6,278 nucleotides of DNA, from NCBI GenBank assembly GCA_003973375.1, contig QNYL01000127.1, forward strand, positions 1 through 6,278, in the 5' to 3' direction. The notes beneath the pieces are model-generated. The model did not search any database. It saw only the letters and a list, made by a program, of their open reading frames with translations, and had not been told where the DNA came from. Origin of the DNA: Flavobacteriia bacterium (GTDB lineage: Bacteria; Bacteroidota; Bacteroidia; Flavobacteriales; Flavobacteriaceae). Shown in pieces: positions 6,110 to 6,278 of this stretch (its first letter is position 1; each line of letters opens with the position of its first letter). The position numbers were made by a program, and so were the translations under genes.

Positions 6110-6278
6110 TTAATTTGACTATAAGAATATCCAGCTCTTTGCCTTCGGCGTCCTTATATTTACCTATCCGCTCAAGAGTTTTGATATAAGGATTAAAAGC
6201 TTTGGGAATAAAATTGCCCCGATAAATAAACGGGGCCTCCTCAATATGATTAAGCAAGTTTTTAATATTACTAATCAT
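6087..6278 (-). pseudogene. Truncated N-terminal part of an Eco57I-like restriction-modification protein
   Basis: The frame is open from the window edge to a TGA at 6087-6089 and encodes 63 residues. The segment PKAFNPYIKTLERIGKYKD followed by LDILIVKLKKETSL resembles, from memory of the family, the N-terminal region of large Eco57I-type (type IIG-like) DNA methyltransferase/endonuclease proteins, where KKETSL continues as ERARTMQRNF. Here it reads Leu-Tyr-stop instead, so the protein ends inside a conserved stretch, far short of the methylase motifs. The change is not a simple point mutation, since the bases beyond do not encode the expected residues in any frame; a deletion or recombination junction is likelier. 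The Met at 6276-6278 may be internal, since family members usually have some residues ahead of this point, so the true 5' end probably lies outside the window. An alternative is a small intact orphan protein of this fold. The family call is moderately sure and needs a search. Confidence 0.55.

Overview
The window looks like chromosomal DNA from a member of the Bacteroidota, most likely class Flavobacteriia and possibly the Chryseobacterium/Weeksellaceae group. The evidence is AT-rich DNA, start codons without Shine-Dalgarno sequences, promoters of the Bacteroidota TTTG/TAnnTTTG type, and the style of the proteins. The lineage is inferred from these traits and was not tested by a search.

Layout, left to right. 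Positions 1-188 hold no gene, only a promoter-like pair at 136-166. Positions 189-1013 (+) encode a secreted protein with a TonB C-terminal-like module and a second, weaker copy behind it; a 13-bp hairpin follows the stop. Positions 1138-2229 (+) encode DNA polymerase IV (dinB), starting at GTG almost on top of its predicted transcription start. The convergent gap 2230-2373 carries the intrinsic terminator of pckA and an orphan -7-like motif. Positions 2374-3996 (-) encode ATP-dependent PEP carboxykinase with every diagnostic catalytic residue at E. coli numbering. Its promoter has a perfect -7 box, and a 14-bp palindrome is centred about 40 bp upstream of the inferred transcription start, the position of a class II CRP/FNR-type activator site. 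Positions 4095-4469 (-) encode a small DUF423 membrane protein. Its own promoter lies in the divergent region shared with a saccharopine dehydrogenase family gene (+), whose start is best placed at GTG 4647. At the right edge, on the minus strand, lies what appears to be the broken N-terminal part of an Eco57I-like restriction-modification protein. It stops in the middle of a conserved stretch and is followed by an out-of-frame coding tail.

The intact genes are mostly housekeeping: gluconeogenesis (pckA), translesion synthesis (dinB), amino-acid metabolism (saccharopine dehydrogenase family), an inner-membrane protein of unknown role and an envelope protein. They do not form one pathway or operon. 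No complete novel system is visible. The parts most worth a second look are the pckA operator, the duplicated TonB-like fold and the disrupted restriction-modification gene.
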